The position numbers and the translations under genes were made by a program. Of a stretch of 64,000 nucleotides of DNA, positions 24,520 to 33,595 are shown in pieces. The notes beneath the pieces were generated by a model, which saw only the letters and a list, made by a program, of their open reading frames with translations, had not been told where the DNA came from and searched no databases. The stretch's first letter is position 1. Each line of letters begins with the position of its first letter. Location: positions 62,001-126,000 of the forward strand of contig NZ_CP011112.1 in NCBI RefSeq assembly GCF_001190945.1, written 5' to 3'. Origin of the DNA: Luteipulveratus mongoliensis. GTDB taxonomy: Bacteria > Actinomycetota > Actinomycetes > Actinomycetales > Dermatophilaceae.

Positions 24520-26718
24520 ATGTCCACGTACTTGTACCGCCTCGCCAACTGGTCCGTCGTCCATCGACGGATCGTGCTGGCCGTGTGGCTGCTGCTCGCT
24601 GTGGGTGCCGTAGTGCTGGCCCAGGCGAGCGGCGGCAAGACCAACGACAACTTCACGATCCCGGGAACCGAGTCACAGCAAGCGGTTTCGGTGCTCGAGA
24701 AGAAGCTCCCCGCCGCCAACGCCGGGCAGACCCAGTTGGTCTTCGCGACTCACGGCGACGCGAAGATCACCGACCCGGCCAACCAGAAGGCGATCGCAGC
24801 GACGACGACTCGCCTCAAGGCGATCCCCGGCGTCGCGGCGGTGGTCGATCCGTTCCAGAGCAAGACCATCTCGCCCAAGCAGCAGGTCGCGATCGGGACG
24901 GTCCAGTACAAGAACGAAGCGCTCGACGTCACCGACGGGACGCTCGACGCTGTCAAGAAAGCGGTAGAGCCGGCCCAGAACTCCGGCGTCCAGGTCGACT
25001 ACTCGGGCACGGCGTACCCCGGCTGGAAGCAGGAGATCTCCGAGACGCCCGAGATGATCGGCATCGCGGTGGCGTTCGTCATCCTGCTGATCACGTTCGG
25101 CGCGTTCGTGGCCGCGGGCCTGCCGATCCTCAACGCGATCATCGGCGTCGTCATCACCCTGATGGGCATCACCGCGCTGGCGGCCGTGCTCGACATCGCG
25201 TCCGCGTCGACCACCGTGGCCATGATGCTCGGCCTGTCGTGCGGGATCGACTACGCGTTGTTCATCCTGTCCCGGCATCGCAACAACCTGCTGACCGGTA
25301 TGGACGTCAGGGAGTCCGTCGCTCTCGCCGTCGGGACGGCAGGCAGCTCAGTGGTGTTCGCCGGGCTGACCGTCATCATCGCGCTGTGCGGCCTGTCGGT
25401 CGCCGGCATCCCGTTCCTGACAGTCATGGGTCTGGCAGCGGCGGGCGCGGTCCTGATCGCGCTCCTCGTCGCGCTGACGCTGCTCCCGGCGCTGCTCGGC
25501 TTCGCCGGCATGAAGGTCGCCAAGTTCATCAACTCACCGCTGCGCCCCGGTCACCACGAGGCGGTCGCGCGGACCGCCGTCGACACCCCTGAGCAGACGG
25601 CCGGCGCGATCTGGGCTCGGTTCGTCGTCCGCTGGCGCATACCGGTTCTGATCGCCGGCGTCGCGCTGCTCGCCGTCATCGCGATCCCGGTCGCGAGCAT
25701 GCAGCTCGGCCTGCCCAGCGGCAACGCGAAGCCGACCTCGGACACCCAACGACGGGCGTACGACAACGTCACCGCGGGCTTCGGCCCTGGCTTCAACGGT
25801 GCTCTCCTCGTGCTCGCCGACGGCGTGGACAGCGAGCAGGACGTCGCTCAGATCGGCGCCGCGCTCAAGTCGCTGCCCAACGTCGCGACCGTCGCGCCCA
25901 GTGCACGCAACGGCACGCTGCAGCTGCTGCAGGTGGTGCCGAAGACAGGACCTAACGACACCGAGACCGCCGACCTCGTGAACCGGATCCGGGACGACCG
26001 CTCGAAGATCGAGGGTGGCACCGGGGCGCACATCCTGGTCGGCGGTCAGACGGCGTCCAACATCGATGTGTCGTCCAAGCTCTCGAGTGCGTTGCCGCTG
26101 TTCCTCGTCGCGGTCGTCGGGCTCGCCTTCGTGCTGCTGACCTTCGCGTTCCGGACGATCCTGGTCCCGATCAAGTCGATCATCGGGTTCCTGCTGTCGG
26201 TCGGTGCGGCGTTCGGTGCCGAGGTCGCGATGTTCCAGTGGGGCTGGGGCGAAAAGCTGTTCGGGATCACGCCGACCGAGATCATCAGCTTCCTGCCGAT
26301 CATCATGCTGGCCATCATCTTCGGGCTCTCCAGCGACTACGAGGTGTTCGTCGTCTCGCGGATCAAGGAGGAGTACACCAAGTCGGGCGATGCCCGAGAT
26401 GCCGTCGAACGCGGAACCGGTTATGCCGCAAGGGTGGTCACGGCTGCCGCGCTCATCATGTTCGCGATCTTCGTGGCGTTCATGTTCACGGATGACCCGA
26501 CTATCAAGGCCATCGGCTTCGGGTTCGCCGTCGGTGTCTTCCTGGATGCGTTCGTCGTACGCCTGACTCTCGTCCCAGCAGTCATGGCCATCGTGAAGTC
26601 CAAGCTCTGGTACCACCCGCAGTGGTTCGCCAAGTACGTTCCCGACCCGGACATCGAGGGCGAAAAGCTCCAGCAGCGTTTGGCCGCAACGCAATCCGCT
26701 TCCCCGCCGGTCGAGTAG
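24520..26718 (+). CDS. MMPL family RND transporter
   Basis: 732 residues from the ATG at 24520 after AAAGGGG; the frame is open further upstream but without coding character. Two repeats, each with one N-terminal helix, an outer loop of about 140 residues and a five- to six-helix bundle; GLSCGIDYALFILSRHR and GLSSDYEVFVVSRIKEEY are the paired motifs with the proton-relay Asp residues. Such proteins export lipids, siderophores or antibiotics in actinobacteria. The stop TAG lies in a family A repeat (GGTCGAGTAG). Confidence 0.88.
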   Translation: MSTYLYRLANWSVVHRRIVLAVWLLLAVGAVVLAQASGGKTNDNFTIPGTESQQAVSVLEKKLPAANAGQTQLVFATHGDAKITDPANQKAIAATTTRLKAIPGVAAVVDPFQSKTISPKQQVAIGTVQYKNEALDVTDGTLDAVKKAVEPAQNSGVQVDYSGTAYPGWKQEISETPEMIGIAVAFVILLITFGAFVAAGLPILNAIIGVVITLMGITALAAVLDIASASTTVAMMLGLSCGIDYALFILSRHRNNLLTGMDVRESVALAVGTAGSSVVFAGLTVIIALCGLSVAGIPFLTVMGLAAAGAVLIALLVALTLLPALLGFAGMKVAKFINSPLRPGHHEAVARTAVDTPEQTAGAIWARFVVRWRIPVLIAGVALLAVIAIPVASMQLGLPSGNAKPTSDTQRRAYDNVTAGFGPGFNGALLVLADGVDSEQDVAQIGAALKSLPNVATVAPSARNGTLQLLQVVPKTGPNDTETADLVNRIRDDRSKIEGGTGAHILVGGQTASNIDVSSKLSSALPLFLVAVVGLAFVLLTFAFRTILVPIKSIIGFLLSVGAAFGAEVAMFQWGWGEKLFGITPTEIISFLPIIMLAIIFGLSSDYEVFVVSRIKEEYTKSGDARDAVERGTGYAARVVTAAALIMFAIFVAFMFTDDPTIKAIGFGFAVGVFLDAFVVRLTLVPAVMAIVKSKLWYHPQWFAKYVPDPDIEGEKLQQRLAATQSASPPVE

Positions 26719-26892
26719 GCGAGCCCCCTAGGGCGAGCCGTATCGAGACCAGGTGCACGCGCGCACCCGGTCTCGATACGCCTCCGGTACTTGGGTCGAG
26801 TAGAGGCGGAGCTTGCGGAGCCTCGTATCGAGACCCGCTCCGGCTACTCGACCAGCGGAGGTGGACTGACGCTCCGGCTACTCGACCAACGA
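26708..26892. repeat. Cluster of one full and two partial family A elements
   Basis: A full element (26708-26788) with GGTCGAGTAGGCGAGCCCCC, TATCGAGACC and GGTCTCGATACGCCTCC is followed by truncated pieces: GGGTCGAGTAGAGGCGGAGC, CGTATCGAGACCCGCTCCGG, and two copies of GCTCCGGCTACTCGACCA. This fills most of the 254 bp between the MMPL and FAD oxidoreductase genes. Confidence 0.75.
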
Positions 26893-26972
26893 ACTCGCAT
26901 GTACGCAATCCGAGGTTCCGTGCCTCCTCTCAACCGCATCGCTTGGCCACGGGACCTCGGAAGGCAATCGAC

Positions 26973-28349
26973 ATGGCGTTCAGCACGGCCGACATCATCA
27001 AGCTCCAGATGACCCTGAAGGGCCCGGTGTTCAAGCCGGGCTCTGCCGAGTTCGACCAGGAGCGGGCCGGCTTCAATCTCTGCGTCCAGCAGCGTCCCGC
27101 ACTGATCGTGAGCGCCACCTGCGCCGATGACGTAGCGGCGGCAGTCCGCTTCGCCGCCAGGCACGAAATGCCCGTGAGCGTGCTGGCGACGGGCCACGGT
27201 CCCACCGGCTGGGCGGAGGGTTCGCTGATGATCAGCACCCGTCGCATGGACGGCTTGTCGGTCGACCCGGAGGCGCGCACTGCGCGAGTCGAGGCGGGCG
27301 TCCGGTGGCAGGAAGTCATCGAGGCCACCGCGAAGCACGGCCTCGCCGGGCTCGTCGGTTCCTCGCCGACGCTCGGCGTGACGTCGTACACCCTCGGCGG
27401 CGGGCTCGGCCCGCTCGGGCGGGCGTACGGCTGGGCTGCCGACAAGGTGCGCTCGCTCGATCTGGTCACTGCAACGGGACGACAGCTGACGGTCACCCCA
27501 GACGAGCACCCCGAGCTGTTCTGGGCACTGCGCGGCGGCAAGGGCAACTTCGGCGTGGTCACCGCGATGGAGTTCGGCCTCGTCCCCGTCGCGACGCTCT
27601 ACGGCGGCACGATCTTCTTCGACGGCGCCCACGCAGACGAGGTGCTCCACGCCTACCGCGCCTGGACCGAGACGGTCCCCGACCAGATGACGTCCTCGAT
27701 CGCGCTGCTGCGTCTGCCGCCGATGCCCGACGTACCCCCGCCTCTGCAGGGTCGGCTCACCGTGGCCGTGCGGATCGCGTACGTCGGCACGCCGGCTGAC
27801 GGTGAGCACCTGGTGGCGCCGCTGCGTGCCGTGGCGAACTCGTTGATCGACACGGTCGACGAGATCGCGTACGCCGACATCGCGACGGTCCACATGGATC
27901 CCACGCAGCCGATGCCCGCGTTCGAGCGGACGACAGCGTTGGGTGTGCTCGACGCTGACGCGGTCGACGCCATCCTCGACCTGGCCGGCCCCGACTCGGA
28001 CTGCTCGCTCGTCATGGTCGAGATCCGTCACCTGGGCGGCGCACTCGCTCGCCAGCCTCGCCACCCGAACGCGGTCGGCAACCGTGACGCGGCCTTCACC
28101 TGCTTCGCCGTCACGATGGGCGGGCCCGAGCAGGCTGTCCGTATCGAGGCAGCGCTCGACGAGGTCGTGCAGGCTCTCGAGCCCTGGAGTACGGGCGGTC
28201 GGTTGGTGAACTTCGTTGGTGCACATGCGCCCGTCGAGGACTACGCGGCCGCCTGGGACGGCCCGACGTACGAACGGTTGCGGCTGGTCAAGACCATGCA
28301 CGACCCGAACAACGTCTTCCGTATCAACGCCAACGTCCAACCCCTCTGA
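26973..28349 (+). CDS. FAD-linked oxidoreductase, berberine-bridge type
   Basis: 458 residues. PCMH-type FAD domain with LATGHGPTGW (His75 is the likely 8-alpha-histidyl FAD attachment), GSSPTLGVTSYTLGGGLG, and a C-terminal BBE segment ERLRLVKTMHDPNNVFRIN. The cysteine that gives bicovalent attachment in plant-like members is missing, so monocovalent FAD is expected. Members oxidise sugars, alkaloids or other secondary metabolites. GGAAGG precedes the ATG. No pathway neighbour is evident. Confidence 0.87.
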   Translation: MAFSTADIIKLQMTLKGPVFKPGSAEFDQERAGFNLCVQQRPALIVSATCADDVAAAVRFAARHEMPVSVLATGHGPTGWAEGSLMISTRRMDGLSVDPEARTARVEAGVRWQEVIEATAKHGLAGLVGSSPTLGVTSYTLGGGLGPLGRAYGWAADKVRSLDLVTATGRQLTVTPDEHPELFWALRGGKGNFGVVTAMEFGLVPVATLYGGTIFFDGAHADEVLHAYRAWTETVPDQMTSSIALLRLPPMPDVPPPLQGRLTVAVRIAYVGTPADGEHLVAPLRAVANSLIDTVDEIAYADIATVHMDPTQPMPAFERTTALGVLDADAVDAILDLAGPDSDCSLVMVEIRHLGGALARQPRHPNAVGNRDAAFTCFAVTMGGPEQAVRIEAALDEVVQALEPWSTGGRLVNFVGAHAPVEDYAAAWDGPTYERLRLVKTMHDPNNVFRINANVQPL

Positions 28350-28356
28350 CGTCCGG

Positions 28357-29196
28357 TCAGACGCACTCTCGCAAGTCCGTGATCGAGACCCCTCGGTGGT
28401 AGACGACGACGTCGGGGCCGCCCGTCGGCTCGGTGTTGCCCGGCCGCCAGGTGGATCGGTAGACGCCCATCTGGAAGTACGGCGAGTCCTGCTGGTGGTA
28501 GTTGTTCTCACCTTTCGCTCGCAAGACCTCGCTCCCGTTATGAGTCGCCACCACGAGACCGTCGCTCGAAGACGTAGACCAGGTGATGTCGAACACCCAG
28601 TCGTTCCACGCCCCGTAGCGGATCGGAGCAGGGGGAAGGTAGCGAGTCTCCACCGGGACCGGGGTGCCGTCGGAGTCGTAAGTCATGCGGAAGATCCGGA
28701 CCATCCACTTGGGCTCCGGCGCTCCATGGACTGACAGCGCGATGGGCGGGTTGAAGTTCACGCCGTCGATGTTGTAGCCGTGCCACTGCGAGACGATGGT
28801 CTCGTACTTGTAGGGCACCCAGTCTTCCGGGATGAAGTGCGACACGGTGTATCGATACCGGCCGTAGGTGAACTGCTTGCGCGCCACCTCGGAGCGGAAA
28901 GAGACGCCGTCATTGGGGATCGAGAACCGCGCGACCTTCGCGGCCGAGTCCGTCGGGCTCGGCACGATGGTCATCGACCCGTTCCCGTCGATCGTTCTCT
29001 CGCTCCACTGGTCGAAGGTCCCCGCCTTGAACCCATCGGTGAAGACCACTGAGCCGCAGGCGCGTTGGGCCGCTCCGGGAGCTCTCGGACTCACTGATGC
29101 TGCGGCCGTGCCACCGGACGCCAGAGGGATCGTCAAGGCGGTCAGGCCGGTCATCTGCAGCATCGTTCGCCGGTCACACGTGCGTTCCATGTCCAT
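28357..29196 (-). CDS. Tat-exported polysaccharide lyase-like protein
   Basis: 279 residues from the ATG at 29196 with GGGAGAAGG just upstream. The N-terminus has DRRTMLQMTG followed by a hydrophobic stretch, a twin-arginine-type signal. The rest is a beta-jelly-roll protein with FRSEVARKQF, GRYRYTVSHFIPEDW, WHGY and WNDWVFDITWS, the pattern of heparinase I/PL20-like polysaccharide lyases that cleave uronic-acid polymers. Substrate not assignable. Convergent with the FAD oxidoreductase, seven bases apart. Confidence 0.78.
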   Translation of the reverse strand: MDMERTCDRRTMLQMTGLTALTIPLASGGTAAASVSPRAPGAAQRACGSVVFTDGFKAGTFDQWSERTIDGNGSMTIVPSPTDSAAKVARFSIPNDGVSFRSEVARKQFTYGRYRYTVSHFIPEDWVPYKYETIVSQWHGYNIDGVNFNPPIALSVHGAPEPKWMVRIFRMTYDSDGTPVPVETRYLPPAPIRYGAWNDWVFDITWSTSSSDGLVVATHNGSEVLRAKGENNYHQQDSPYFQMGVYRSTWRPGNTEPTGGPDVVVYHRGVSITDLRECV

Positions 29197-29282
29197 CGAA
29201 CCTTCTCCCGAGTCAGGTTGTCGATTCTTCAAACTAGAGCAACGAGAAGGGAATTCAGGCTTGGCCGCGGTACCTTCGAGAA

Positions 29283-30047
29283 ATGACGATCCGAGCGCTG
29301 ACCTTCGGCTCGGCGGCGGAAGCGTATGAGCGTTATCGGCCGGGCTATCCGGCTGAGCTCGTCGACCGCGTCCTGGACTACGCGTCCGATCCGGTGCACA
29401 CCGCGCTCGAGATCGGGGCCGGCACCGGCAAGGCAACCCGCGTCTTTGCTGCCCGCGGCATCGCTGTCACCGCCTCCGAGCCTGACGCGAACATGCTCGC
29501 CGAGCTGCAGCGCCACGTCCCGGAGGCCGTGACCGTGCAGTCGAGTCTTGAGGATTTACAAGCCGATTCGCAGTACGACCTCGTCTTCGCGGGCATGGCC
29601 CTGCACTGGACGGAGGTGCCCGGCCGATGGGATCGACTGGCCGCGCTGCTCCGAGACGGAGGCACGCTCGCGTCGTTCGGTGGCCCGGTCACGCTGAACG
29701 ACCCTGCAGTGGCGACGCTGGCGGAGCAGGCACGCAGCGAGCTGGTGCCGAGCGAAGGCATGCGGCCGCCGGACGACACCGTGCCCGACGACGAGGAGAT
29801 GCGCTGGCCCGGCCGTGTGCTCCAGGAGTCGGGTTTGTTCACCGACGTCCAGCAGTCGACGATCGAGCGACGGGAGATGGTGCCGGCGGAGGAGTATGTC
29901 GGCATCCTGTCGACGGCCTCGGCCTACCTGATGCTCTCGCCGGCCGACCGGGAGACCGTGCTGACTCGCATCCTCGACGCGCTGCCGGCCGCGGTCGAGG
30001 TGAACAGCGACATCGTCCTGCACCTGGCTCGTCGCCACCCACGGTGA
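29283..30047 (+). CDS. Class I SAM-dependent methyltransferase
   Basis: 254 residues. Motif I ALEIGAGTGKATRVFA binds S-adenosylmethionine; motif IV region LVFAGMALHWTE follows. The sequence starts FGSAAEAYERYRPGYP, a common opening of UbiE/Methyltransf_11 type enzymes. Substrate unknown. It is divergent from the lyase gene and convergent with the TetR gene. Confidence 0.85.
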   Translation: MTIRALTFGSAAEAYERYRPGYPAELVDRVLDYASDPVHTALEIGAGTGKATRVFAARGIAVTASEPDANMLAELQRHVPEAVTVQSSLEDLQADSQYDLVFAGMALHWTEVPGRWDRLAALLRDGGTLASFGGPVTLNDPAVATLAEQARSELVPSEGMRPPDDTVPDDEEMRWPGRVLQESGLFTDVQQSTIERREMVPAEEYVGILSTASAYLMLSPADRETVLTRILDALPAAVEVNSDIVLHLARRHPR

Positions 30048-30068
30048 CTGTCGCCGCCCACGGTGACT
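30031..30068. repeat. 19-bp tandem repeat at two gene ends
   Basis: GTCGCCACCCACGGTGACT and GTCGCCGCCCACGGTGACT lie back to back. Copy 1 contains the methyltransferase stop TGA; copy 2 abuts the TetR stop. A recent small duplication. Confidence 0.85.
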
Positions 30069-30771
30069 AGGGACTCAGGTCCGGCTCCCGCTGCTCCAGC
30101 CCGGCGATGACCGTCGCCACGAGCTCGCGCACCGCGACCGGGAAGTCCAGCTGGAACGCCTTCAGCTCCGGGTGCTGCTCGTACGCCAGGAGCATCCCGG
30201 GCGAGGGCCGGCACGCCGGCCAGATGGAGCAGATCGCGGCGTAGACACCTGCGGCAAAAGGCAGTCCGCGCGGACCGTCGATCTCAGGGGCGTAAGCAGC
30301 CGCCAACGTCACCAGCCGCTGCATCCCATCCAGCAGGCCGAGCTTGTAGGCCGCTGCCACTTCGCCCGACACGTTGTGCTCGAGCACCGAGGCGGACGAC
30401 GCGAGCAGGTCGCACAGCACCTGCCGCTCAGCAATGGTCTCGGCGACGGCACGGGCGACGCGCTCCCGGCCGACACGAACGGTCGAGCCAGCCAGCGCTG
30501 CCTCAAGGTCGGTCAGCCATCCGTCGTACTCCTGGTCGAGCAGGTCGAGCAGGATCGCCTCGCGCGACTCGAAGTAGCGCAGCACGTTGGACTTGGCCAG
30601 CCCGACCTGGCGCGCGATCTCGTTCAGGCTGAGGTCGCGAGCACTCGTCCGGGTGAGCAGGTCGTGGGTGGTCGTCAAGATCTCGGTACGCCGCTGGGCG
30701 CGCTGCTCGTCGGTCCGCGCCCGTCGGAAGTCGGCCTGCCCTGCCGGAGTCATCGTCGAGTCCTTCCCCAT
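30067..30771 (-). CDS. TetR family regulator
   Basis: 234 residues. [53 protein letters not shown], with the TetR_C-type ligand domain after it. It is divergent from an SDR gene, and two palindromes between them fit its operators. It probably represses itself and the SDR gene and responds to the SDR substrate. Confidence 0.85.
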   Translation of the reverse strand: MGKDSTMTPAGQADFRRARTDEQRAQRRTEILTTTHDLLTRTSARDLSLNEIARQVGLAKSNVLRYFESREAILLDLLDQEYDGWLTDLEAALAGSTVRVGRERVARAVAETIAERQVLCDLLASSASVLEHNVSGEVAAAYKLGLLDGMQRLVTLAAAYAPEIDGPRGLPFAAGVYAAICSIWPACRPSPGMLLAYEQHPELKAFQLDFPVAVRELVATVIAGLEQREPDLSP

Positions 30772-30782
30772 GGGTGCACAAG

Positions 30783-30828
30783 AGACCGGTGGTCTGCTAC
30801 GGTCGTACGAGAAACAGACCGCCGGTCT
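30783..30828. promoter_or_regulatory. Paired TetR operators
   Basis: AGACCGGTGGTCT (30783-30795) and AGACCGCCGGTCT (30816-30828) are near-identical 13-bp inverted repeats spaced 33 bp centre to centre, three helical turns. TATTAT at 30828-30833 is a likely -10 for the SDR gene overlapping the second site. Confidence 0.75.
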
Positions 30829-30853
30829 ATTATTGCCTCTCGAAGGAGCCGCC

Positions 30854-31771
30854 GTGTACGAGGTCCCTGATCAAACTGGACGCTACGTCGTCGTGACCGG
30901 CGCCAACAGCGGCACGGGCAAGGAGGCGACCCGACGCCTGGCCGCGGCGGGCGCGGAGGTGGTGCTCGCCGTACGAACGCCGGACAAGGGCGAGGCGGCC
31001 AAGGCGGAGATCCTGCGCGAGTCTCCCGACGCCACCTTGCGCGTACGACGGCTCGATCTCGCCGACCTGGCCGTCGTCCGTGAGTTCGCGGAGGGCCTGA
31101 TCGCGGACGGTCGTCCGGTCGACACGCTCATCAACAACGCGGGCGTGATGGCCATACCGACACGCATGGAAACGGCCGACGGCTTCGAGATGCAGCTGGG
31201 CAGCAACTTTCTCGGACCGTTCGCCTTGACCAACCTATTGCTGCCAATCGTGTTGCAGGGCAACGCTCCTCGCGTCGTGACGATGTCGAGTGGGATGGCC
31301 AACTGGGGCAAGATTCAGTTCGACGACCTGCAGTCCGAACATGGCTACAAGCGGTGGCGCGCGTACAGCCAGTCCAAGCTCGCCGACATGCTGATGGCTC
31401 TGCACCTGGCGTCCCACGCGACCACCCAGGGCTGGGAGCTGCGCAGCACGCTCGCGCACCCGGGCTACACCAAGACCAACCTGCAGACGTCCGGGCCTTT
31501 GATGGGGCGAGACCGGCCGAGCTGGTTGTCGCCGGGTGGTCTGCTGGACGTCATGCCCAAGCAGGAGGTCGAGCAGGGCGCCGAGCCGCTGCTGTACGCC
31601 GCCGCGGACCCGGGTGCGCAGAACGGCATCTACTACGGGCCCGGTGGCCGCTTCGGTCTGGTCGGGCCGACCACGAAGGCCGCGATCCCGCGTCCAGGAC
31701 GCAATGCGGAGGTGGGCGCTCGCCTGTGGGCCGTGGCCGAGGAGCTCACCGGGACCCGCGTCCCGACCTGA
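30854..31771 (+). CDS. Short-chain dehydrogenase/reductase
   Basis: 305 residues from a GTG at 30854 with AAGGAG upstream; longer in-frame starts would overlap the TetR gene and its operators. Rossmann motif [22 protein letters not shown] at about 96-99, catalytic YSQSK (Tyr and Lys). Layout resembles the WWOX/RDH-like bacterial SDRs acting on alcohols or ketones. Likely induced when the TetR repressor binds its ligand. Confidence 0.87.
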   Translation: MYEVPDQTGRYVVVTGANSGTGKEATRRLAAAGAEVVLAVRTPDKGEAAKAEILRESPDATLRVRRLDLADLAVVREFAEGLIADGRPVDTLINNAGVMAIPTRMETADGFEMQLGSNFLGPFALTNLLLPIVLQGNAPRVVTMSSGMANWGKIQFDDLQSEHGYKRWRAYSQSKLADMLMALHLASHATTQGWELRSTLAHPGYTKTNLQTSGPLMGRDRPSWLSPGGLLDVMPKQEVEQGAEPLLYAAADPGAQNGIYYGPGGRFGLVGPTTKAAIPRPGRNAEVGARLWAVAEELTGTRVPT

Positions 31772-31778
31772 CGCCGTT

Positions 31779-31831
31779 CCCCGTGACACGGGGCCGTGGC
31801 ACCGGGCCGTGACACGGGGCCTGACACCGGG
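31779..31831 (+). terminator. Array of four 12-13-bp repeats forming hairpins
   Basis: CCGTGACACGGGG, CCGTGGCACCGGG, CCGTGACACGGGG and CCTGACACCGGG follow one another just after the SDR stop. CCCCGTG-A-CACGGGG at 31779-31793 is a perfect stem. Reads as a tandemly repeated terminator. Confidence 0.6.
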
Positions 31832-31841
31832 CGGCCCTAGC

Positions 31842-32513
31842 ATGGCCCGAGTGCGATACCGAGCAGCAGGAGCCGTGGCCGCCGGCCTGATCCTCACCCT
31901 CACGGGTTGTTCCGACGACTCGGCGGCGCCCACGTCAACGACAAGTACTGCGCGAGCCCTCGACCTGGTGGCGTTTCGCGCCAACGCCCCGGGTGAGAGC
32001 GACCACTGCGCGGTCGCATACGACATCGGCGCGGCAGCGCGGGCCGCGCACCTGACGGGAGTGGCTGCGGCCGCGGGGCCGACGACAGCGACCGGCGACC
32101 AGGCGACCGCACCAGACGACAAGGCCAGCGCCGCGCTCGCCGACCCCGCCCACTCGACGCTCTCCCCGCTCGAGATGTCCGACGGCGTGTACGCCGACTG
32201 CAGCTATCGAGTCGGCCAGACGACCGTCGTCGTCCGCACCTACGCCGTCCGACGCGGCTCGGCCATCAACCTCGCCGCGCCGCAGATCCAGCGCGAAGAC
32301 GAGATGACGGTCACCGCCTTGAGCCGCTACCTCGAGCGCGTGGGCAAATCGAGTCTCGGCACCGCCCTCGTCGCGGTCGAGCACGTGGCCGCGGCGCGGG
32401 TTCCAGTACGGCCCGAGGGCAATGGCGCGATCACCGTCACGGCGTCCGGAGCCCCGGTGACCGCCGAACAGCTCACCCGGCTCACCGAGTCGCTCGCAGC
32501 ACAGGTGTCCTAG
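31842..32513 (+). CDS. Putative lipoprotein of unknown function
   Basis: 223 residues. Signal with lipobox LTLTGC (Cys about 23). The mature part is Ala-rich with a helical C-terminal half (RYLERVGKSSLGTALVAVEHVAAARVPV) and two further cysteines, DHCAVAYD and YADCSYR, that could pair. Start ATG at 31842 or GTG at 31851; neither has a strong ribosome site. The family is not recognised. Its stop overlaps that of the convergent gene at a CCTAGG. Confidence 0.65.
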   Translation: MARVRYRAAGAVAAGLILTLTGCSDDSAAPTSTTSTARALDLVAFRANAPGESDHCAVAYDIGAAARAAHLTGVAAAAGPTTATGDQATAPDDKASAALADPAHSTLSPLEMSDGVYADCSYRVGQTTVVVRTYAVRRGSAINLAAPQIQREDEMTVTALSRYLERVGKSSLGTALVAVEHVAAARVPVRPEGNGAITVTASGAPVTAEQLTRLTESLAAQVS

Positions 32514-32959
32514 GACGTCGAGCTGTCGGACGACGACTTCGTCCGGGTCGGCTTGTGCGTCGGTTTCGTGGTCCGGTGATGTGTGGGCGTACTGCGCGGC
32601 GGGTCAGTTCGATCCGTACGACGATGGTGGGCTGCCGAGCGACGAATGAGCGGGGATGCCTCGAGGACGCTGGCGTCCGCCGCCGCGAGAGTCTTGGGCG
32701 CGGAGGTCGTGGTGGGGGCGACCTCGCTCGTCGGGCTCGCAGACGCCAGCGTCGTCGGCCGAACCGTCCCGAACGGGTTGAACTCGGCCGCCGCTGACGT
32801 GGCAGGCGGCGAGGGCAGCCGGTCGGTGTCGCCGAATCCGAGCGCGACCGCCCCGACGACGGTGCCGGCCACGAGAATCGCACCGAGTGCTGCCCCCAAT
32901 GCAGACCTGCGACGAGCCCGACGCCGACGCACCTCGCGCTCAGCGCGGCGTGTGCTCAT
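32510..32959 (-). CDS. Small basic single-pass membrane protein, paralogue 1
   Basis: 149 residues. N-terminus STRRAEREVRRRRARRRSALG, one helix (about 20-43), then a Ser/Thr/Pro/Ala-rich tail ending in a His/Lys/Arg-Thr-Pro repeat. GGGAG lies before the ATG. The protein and its upstream DNA resemble the next gene upstream at 33595. Type II (Nin-Cout) topology is expected from the positive N-terminus. Function unknown. Confidence 0.6.
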   Translation of the reverse strand: MSTRRAEREVRRRRARRRSALGAALGAILVAGTVVGAVALGFGDTDRLPSPPATSAAAEFNPFGTVRPTTLASASPTSEVAPTTTSAPKTLAAADASVLEASPLIRRSAAHHRRTDRTDPPRSTPTHHRTTKPTHKPTRTKSSSDSSTS

Positions 32960-33019
32960 GCGGCGGCTCCCTGTGAACGATCCGGTGGACTCGACGTCGA
33001 GTCTTGTGGATCGGCGCCA
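32960..33019 (-). repeat. Duplicated upstream region of the paralogue pair, copy 1
   Basis: GCTCCCTGTGAACGATCCGGT...GGATCGGCGCCACC matches 33602-33659 upstream of the second gene with few changes. It covers ribosome site and probable promoter. In this copy GACTCGACGTCGAGTC (32988-33003) is a perfect 16-bp palindrome; in the other copy the symmetry is broken. Confidence 0.7.
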
Positions 33020-33097
33020 CCTTTGCCGGGCCTTCGGGAGATCAGGGCGTGTCGACGGATCGAACAGCGGGCCGCAGACAGGTGAAGGGGCTTGCGC

Positions 33098-33595
33098 TCA
33101 CCAGCCGTGCGGTCGAGTCGGTTTGCCGGTCGGCCACGGTCCATGCGTCTTGGTCCATGTCGGCCAGCCCGGACCGGGCATCGTCCAGGTCGGCCAGCCT
33201 GTCCAGGTCGGGCTCGGCTTGGGCGGCTTCGTCCGGGGTGAGGTCGCGGTCGGCGTACTGCGTGGCGGTGTCGTCTTGCGGTGGGGCGGGCTCGACGTCA
33301 GCTGACGTCGCGGCGCTGACCTGGTGGTCCAGTCGCTCGCATCGGCGGGGACGCCCAGTGGGTCGGCCGTCACCGTGGCGGAGGACGACGTCGAAGCCGA
33401 GGCCGATGGCGCCGTCGGTTCGGCCGTCCCGAGCAGGCCCGCGAGCGGCGTCGGCCGAACACCGCCTCCGAGCCCGACCGCGACCACCACGACGAGGACG
33501 CCTGCGAGGAGAGCCGCCCCGAGCGTGGACAGGAGAGCTGTCGTCCTGCGGGCCTGGCGCCGGCGCACCTCGCGCGCTGCGCGACGAGTCCTCAT
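33098..33595 (-). CDS. Small single-pass membrane protein, paralogue 2, probable frameshift near the middle
   Basis: Starts at the ATG 33595 by homology with paralogue 1 (RTRRAAREVRRRQARRTTAL) and equal distance to AGGGAG; a GTG at 33601 is in frame. One helix (about 22-47), then a Ser/Thr-rich stretch to DASDWTTRSA. After that this frame turns into Pro/Thr/Trp low complexity, whereas the adjacent frame reads a natural-looking acidic sequence (DLTPDEAAQAEPDLDRLADL) down to a stop at 33042. A one-base indel around 33310-33335 is likely. Unbroken product would be about 184 residues. Confidence 0.55.
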   Translation of the reverse strand: MRTRRAAREVRRRQARRTTALLSTLGAALLAGVLVVVVAVGLGGGVRPTPLAGLLGTAEPTAPSASASTSSSATVTADPLGVPADASDWTTRSAPRRQLTSSPPHRKTTPPRSTPTATSPRTKPPKPSPTWTGWPTWTMPGPGWPTWTKTHGPWPTGKPTRPHGW

